Assembly (NCBI GenBank): GCA_956465555.1
Contig: OY101125.1
Coordinates: 1,242,501 to 1,306,500, forward strand
Direction: 5' to 3'
From: Nitzschia sp. pyKryTriq1
Lineage: Eukaryota; Bacillariophyta; Bacillariophyceae; Bacillariales; Bacillariaceae
Length of the DNA: 64,000 bases
A program made the translations under genes and the position numbers. Position 1 is the first letter of the stretch; each line of letters starts with the position of its first letter. Under the pieces are notes generated by a model, which was given only the letters and a program-made list of their open reading frames with translations, searched no databases and was not told the origin of the DNA. Positions 61,371-64,000 of the stretch are shown here, one piece after another.

Positions 61371-63644
61371 TTACATGAGGAACACTTCGCTGTAGATTGT
61401 GACTACAGGCGAGCTGCGGCTCGGTTCAACCGCGCTTCGAGCAACGGATTTGTCACTGACAATCGTTTGTAGAGACTCGGACATGGAGAGGGGTCCACAG
61501 GAAAAGATCGCTGGCCAGCGGGCAGTATCCACCGACTCGAGCAGAATATCCAAGTCAGGACGGCCACCCGAAATGCACTCCAAAGTGACATTTTGGTGGG
61601 GACTCTCCTCATCATCGTCCATTGTTCGGGCGAGATGACCCGCAGAAGGAGAAAGAGAGAGCGGCAAGGTCTCTTCATAGGAATGATCCGAGTCCTCACG
61701 AATCTTGAAATCTTCCTCTGGGGAAGACTTGCCAAACCATCCGTAAGGAAGAATTCGAGCCGAAACGTAGGACACGACAGACGAGTAGAGCAGCAGAAAA
61801 ATCGGCGCGAAAGCTCGGCCACTCATTTCCTCCTTGGCCTGCAAGTTGGTATAGCAATACCAGAGAACTGCTAGACCCGGCCAGAGAATACTCACAAGTG
61901 CCAAGAAAGGTCCCAAGTTGGAGAACACTCGAGTCGACGGAGCGAATCGTGATATTCTGAAGGGCTCGGTAACTTGAACTGTATCACTTGGGAAGGCAAG
62001 TGTTCGAATGACAACATCCTCGTTGGCAGCATCGCCCGTTTGATGAATCTGTATTTGCGTGTCGCAGGTGGGAGTAGCACAGCCGTCCAAGGGATCAAGA
62101 TATTCTCGCCGAACGTATTTTATCAGACTCGAATCCCGACACATCCAATGTAATTCCAAACACTGCATCCTGGAGCCACGATGATGAGGATGGATCTTTC
62201 CGTCCTCGCCATTTGTGGCTACAGCATCGCCAATAAGCGACAAAAAGGGTGTGATACCGATGCCTCCAGCGACAAGGATGTTGACATCATGGTGTCGAAG
62301 TTGATGCATCCTCGAGGGACATCCATGTAGACCATGCAAATGCATCGTGGGGATTCCAGATTCGGCTTCCAACAGCACTGCCAATTGTCTGGTGAAGGGG
62401 CCCGTGACCCGAAAGATGACGCGGAGCCGATCGTCTTTACCAGGAACTCGATTGATGGTGAAAGGATGGGCAACGTTGGATATACTAGGAACGGAGAGTT
62501 TTGTGTACATTCCGGGTCGAAACGCTTGAACAGTCTCGCGAGTGGCCTCAAATGTGAGGCTCACATATTTGTTGCTGGCCGTCGTTGTCCCGATGACATC
62601 GACGGATAAGACGTGCACGCCAACGTTTCGACGTCGCTCGAAGTAAGGTGGAAGGGACGTGGCGACATAATAGAGGAGACTCGGTGCCATGTAAAGAACC
62701 GCGGAATTGTAGTGAAAGATCACAACAAAGATAAAAAGCGGCCCAACCAGTAAATGACTGGCTAAGAAGACACTGTAACTTTTCCTTCGAACCCAATTGG
62801 AGCTTGTGATAAAGATCACAAGCAACAACGATACAGCCAAGGTACCGCTGAAGGAGAGAAAATGATCGTAGCAGGTACAATCGGAATCGGGGTTTTTGCA
62901 CGTTGGAGCAAAATCTTCCTCTCTCGTCCAACATTGCCGTGGTGGGAAAAAGAAGGTTTGAAAATCTTCTCCCAGCTGATACTTCCATCGCAGAGTATGG
63001 AACATGCCATGCAGGAAAGCTGTCACGACCATGGCACGGCCACACCATATGTGAAGTCGAATCGCCATCGCGTGACTCCATCCAAAGAGTTTCATAAGGG
63101 GGCCATGTTTCGAGGCGGGTAAAAGAAAAAACGCCATTGCCACAATGGCTGTCATTCCAAAGGCATTTCCGACCCCCATCGCTAGCTCACTGGAGGTATC
63201 CTCGTCGAGACTTTGCAACCCGAGAAACAGCATGGGAAGATTGACTTCCAGACGAACCGTTCGTCGATGAATACCAAGGCATGCGTAGACAAAGAGGGGA
63301 AACAGGAGGAATATCAAGGCGTACAAGTCAAAGTTGCCGTCCCCATGGTTGCCGAGAACGAGCTGAAAGATTGATCGGAAAGGTCCAACTTTCCATCGAT
63401 TTGACTTGGGCGGACAGAGACAAGTCCTTCTTGAACTTCGAACGTTCAAAAGTGAACATACGGAGGTAGCTATCAGCACCGGAAAGGCCAGCATTACCAG
63501 CGGAACACCTCCCTTTGAGTCTTTCATCCAAGAAGATACGACATCGCTGATGAAATCTTTCCCCGTTTGACTAGCCCCAAAAAACACATAAAAGAGCATC
63601 CAAGCAAAACATGCTTTTGTGGTCGCTGATGCGATTAAACTCAT
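61371..63644 (-). CDS. ferric reductase / NADPH oxidase-like flavocytochrome
   Basis: 757 aa, single exon. Multiple membrane helices in the first 350 residues carry paired heme histidines: SHAMAIRLHIWCG and HGMFHTLRW in one helix pair, then LASHLLVGPLF and VVIFHYNS. The FAD-binding block is FRPGMYTKLSVP and HPFTINRVP; the NAD(P)H site has VAGGIGITPF and the terminal FSCGPLSMSE. A helical pair (LGPFLALVSILWPGLAVLWY, AFAPIFLLLYSSVVSYVSA) is inserted within the NAD(P)H region, which is unusual. Such enzymes pass electrons from NADPH across a membrane, reducing Fe(III)/Cu(II) or oxygen. A Cys-rich loop (CTREEDFAPTCKNPDSDCTC-like) lies between helices. It converges with the AAA ATPase gene, 100 bases between stops. 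Confidence 0.88.
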   Translation of the reverse strand: MSLIASATTKACFAWMLFYVFFGASQTGKDFISDVVSSWMKDSKGGVPLVMLAFPVLIATSVCSLLNVRSSRRTCLCPPKSNRWKVGPFRSIFQLVLGNHGDGNFDLYALIFLLFPLFVYACLGIHRRTVRLEVNLPMLFLGLQSLDEDTSSELAMGVGNAFGMTAIVAMAFFLLPASKHGPLMKLFGWSHAMAIRLHIWCGRAMVVTAFLHGMFHTLRWKYQLGEDFQTFFFPPRQCWTREEDFAPTCKNPDSDCTCYDHFLSFSGTLAVSLLLVIFITSSNWVRRKSYSVFLASHLLVGPLFIFVVIFHYNSAVLYMAPSLLYYVATSLPPYFERRRNVGVHVLSVDVIGTTTASNKYVSLTFEATRETVQAFRPGMYTKLSVPSISNVAHPFTINRVPGKDDRLRVIFRVTGPFTRQLAVLLEAESGIPTMHLHGLHGCPSRMHQLRHHDVNILVAGGIGITPFLSLIGDAVATNGEDGKIHPHHRGSRMQCLELHWMCRDSSLIKYVRREYLDPLDGCATPTCDTQIQIHQTGDAANEDVVIRTLAFPSDTVQVTEPFRISRFAPSTRVFSNLGPFLALVSILWPGLAVLWYCYTNLQAKEEMSGRAFAPIFLLLYSSVVSYVSARILPYGWFGKSSPEEDFKIREDSDHSYEETLPLSLSPSAGHLARTMDDDEESPHQNVTLECISGGRPDLDILLESVDTARWPAIFSCGPLSMSESLQTIVSDKSVARSAVEPSRSSPVVTIYSEVFLM

Positions 63645-64000
63645 GCTGTCTGTGTGTAGAGTAAGCGCGATGGAAGGAACGCCCCCAGAGGCTCCAATAC
63701 AAATAGAGCAAGACGACGAGAGCAGTTACTCTACTCGTAGTGATCCCAAAGAATGCGTCCGCTAAAGCGTTCAGATGAAAGCAGTACGTTATAGAAGGCG
63801 AAAGGCGAAGCTGGTATTTGCAGTTGTTTTCGCGATCACCCCGCTGGAAACGCAACATGTCATCGACTGTCCCGCGGCCGGCGGCCCTCGTCGTGTCGGA
63901 GGGTGGAAGAGTGTGCCAAGCATGCGCCAACATTTTGCCACTATAGGGGTGAGACCACGCATCAAATCACCGTATAGCCGTTTTTTCAAGACCCCTCAGC
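63645..64000. other. upstream flank of the ferric-reductase-like gene
   Basis: 356 bases to the window end; contains the promoter of the minus-strand gene. Open frames here have no recognisable content. Confidence 0.4.

Overview
The window is nuclear DNA from a single-celled eukaryotic alga, most likely a pennate diatom. Genes lie close together on both strands and are split by few short introns (about 70-230 nt, GT-AG). Several gene types are typical of diatoms: an HSF-type transcription factor, a soluble hybrid histidine kinase, and a protein whose signal peptide ends in an AF motif like the diatom plastid-targeting (ASAFAP) motif. This assignment is inferred from gene style and family content, not from a marker gene.

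Layout. 0-8.9 kb: the 3' end of an unidentified gene, a CPF-type glutathione transferase (GST, -), a four-exon insulysin-type M16 protease with a C-terminal membrane anchor (+), a YafJ-like class II glutamine amidotransferase (-) and a prolyl-4-hydroxylase-like oxygenase (-). 9-13 kb: two paralogous SAM/coiled-coil/glycine-zipper proteins flank a second GST. 13-20 kb: a hypothetical secreted or membrane protein, then a head-to-head inverted duplication of a large type I membrane protein sharing one promoter region. 20.5-26.3 kb: a four-exon RIC1 homologue (Rab6 GEF subunit). 26.3-31 kb: a gene-poor repeat island with minisatellites, a transposase remnant and one copy of a dispersed repeat. 31-33.1 kb: a coiled-coil repeat protein. 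33.4-37.2 kb: a segmental-duplication cluster holding two direct copies of about 1.15 kb, one inverted partial copy and a captured 3' fragment of a ClpC chaperone gene.

37.9-46 kb: an SGNH/PC-esterase-like Golgi protein, glutaminyl-tRNA synthetase, a YghU-type GST, a small two-exon ISD11/LYRM4 gene, an XPA C-domain protein and a 61-aa membrane protein. 46.7-64 kb: a GAF/histidine kinase/receiver protein, an HSF, an EF-hand-CorA magnesium channel fusion, an ArfGAP, an ankyrin-repeat protein, an NSF-like AAA ATPase with a plastid-type leader, and a ferric-reductase/NADPH-oxidase-like flavocytochrome.

The genes do not form one pathway. Themes are thiol/redox chemistry (three GSTs of different classes, ferric reductase, ISD11), Golgi and vesicle traffic (RIC1, ArfGAP, NSF-like) and signalling (histidine kinase, HSF, EF-hand CorA). 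The most interesting non-coding signal is a palindrome-rich word, GGTACCGGTA and variants, scattered through almost every intergenic region. Comparing the two arms of the inverted duplication suggests it was gained as a discrete insertion.
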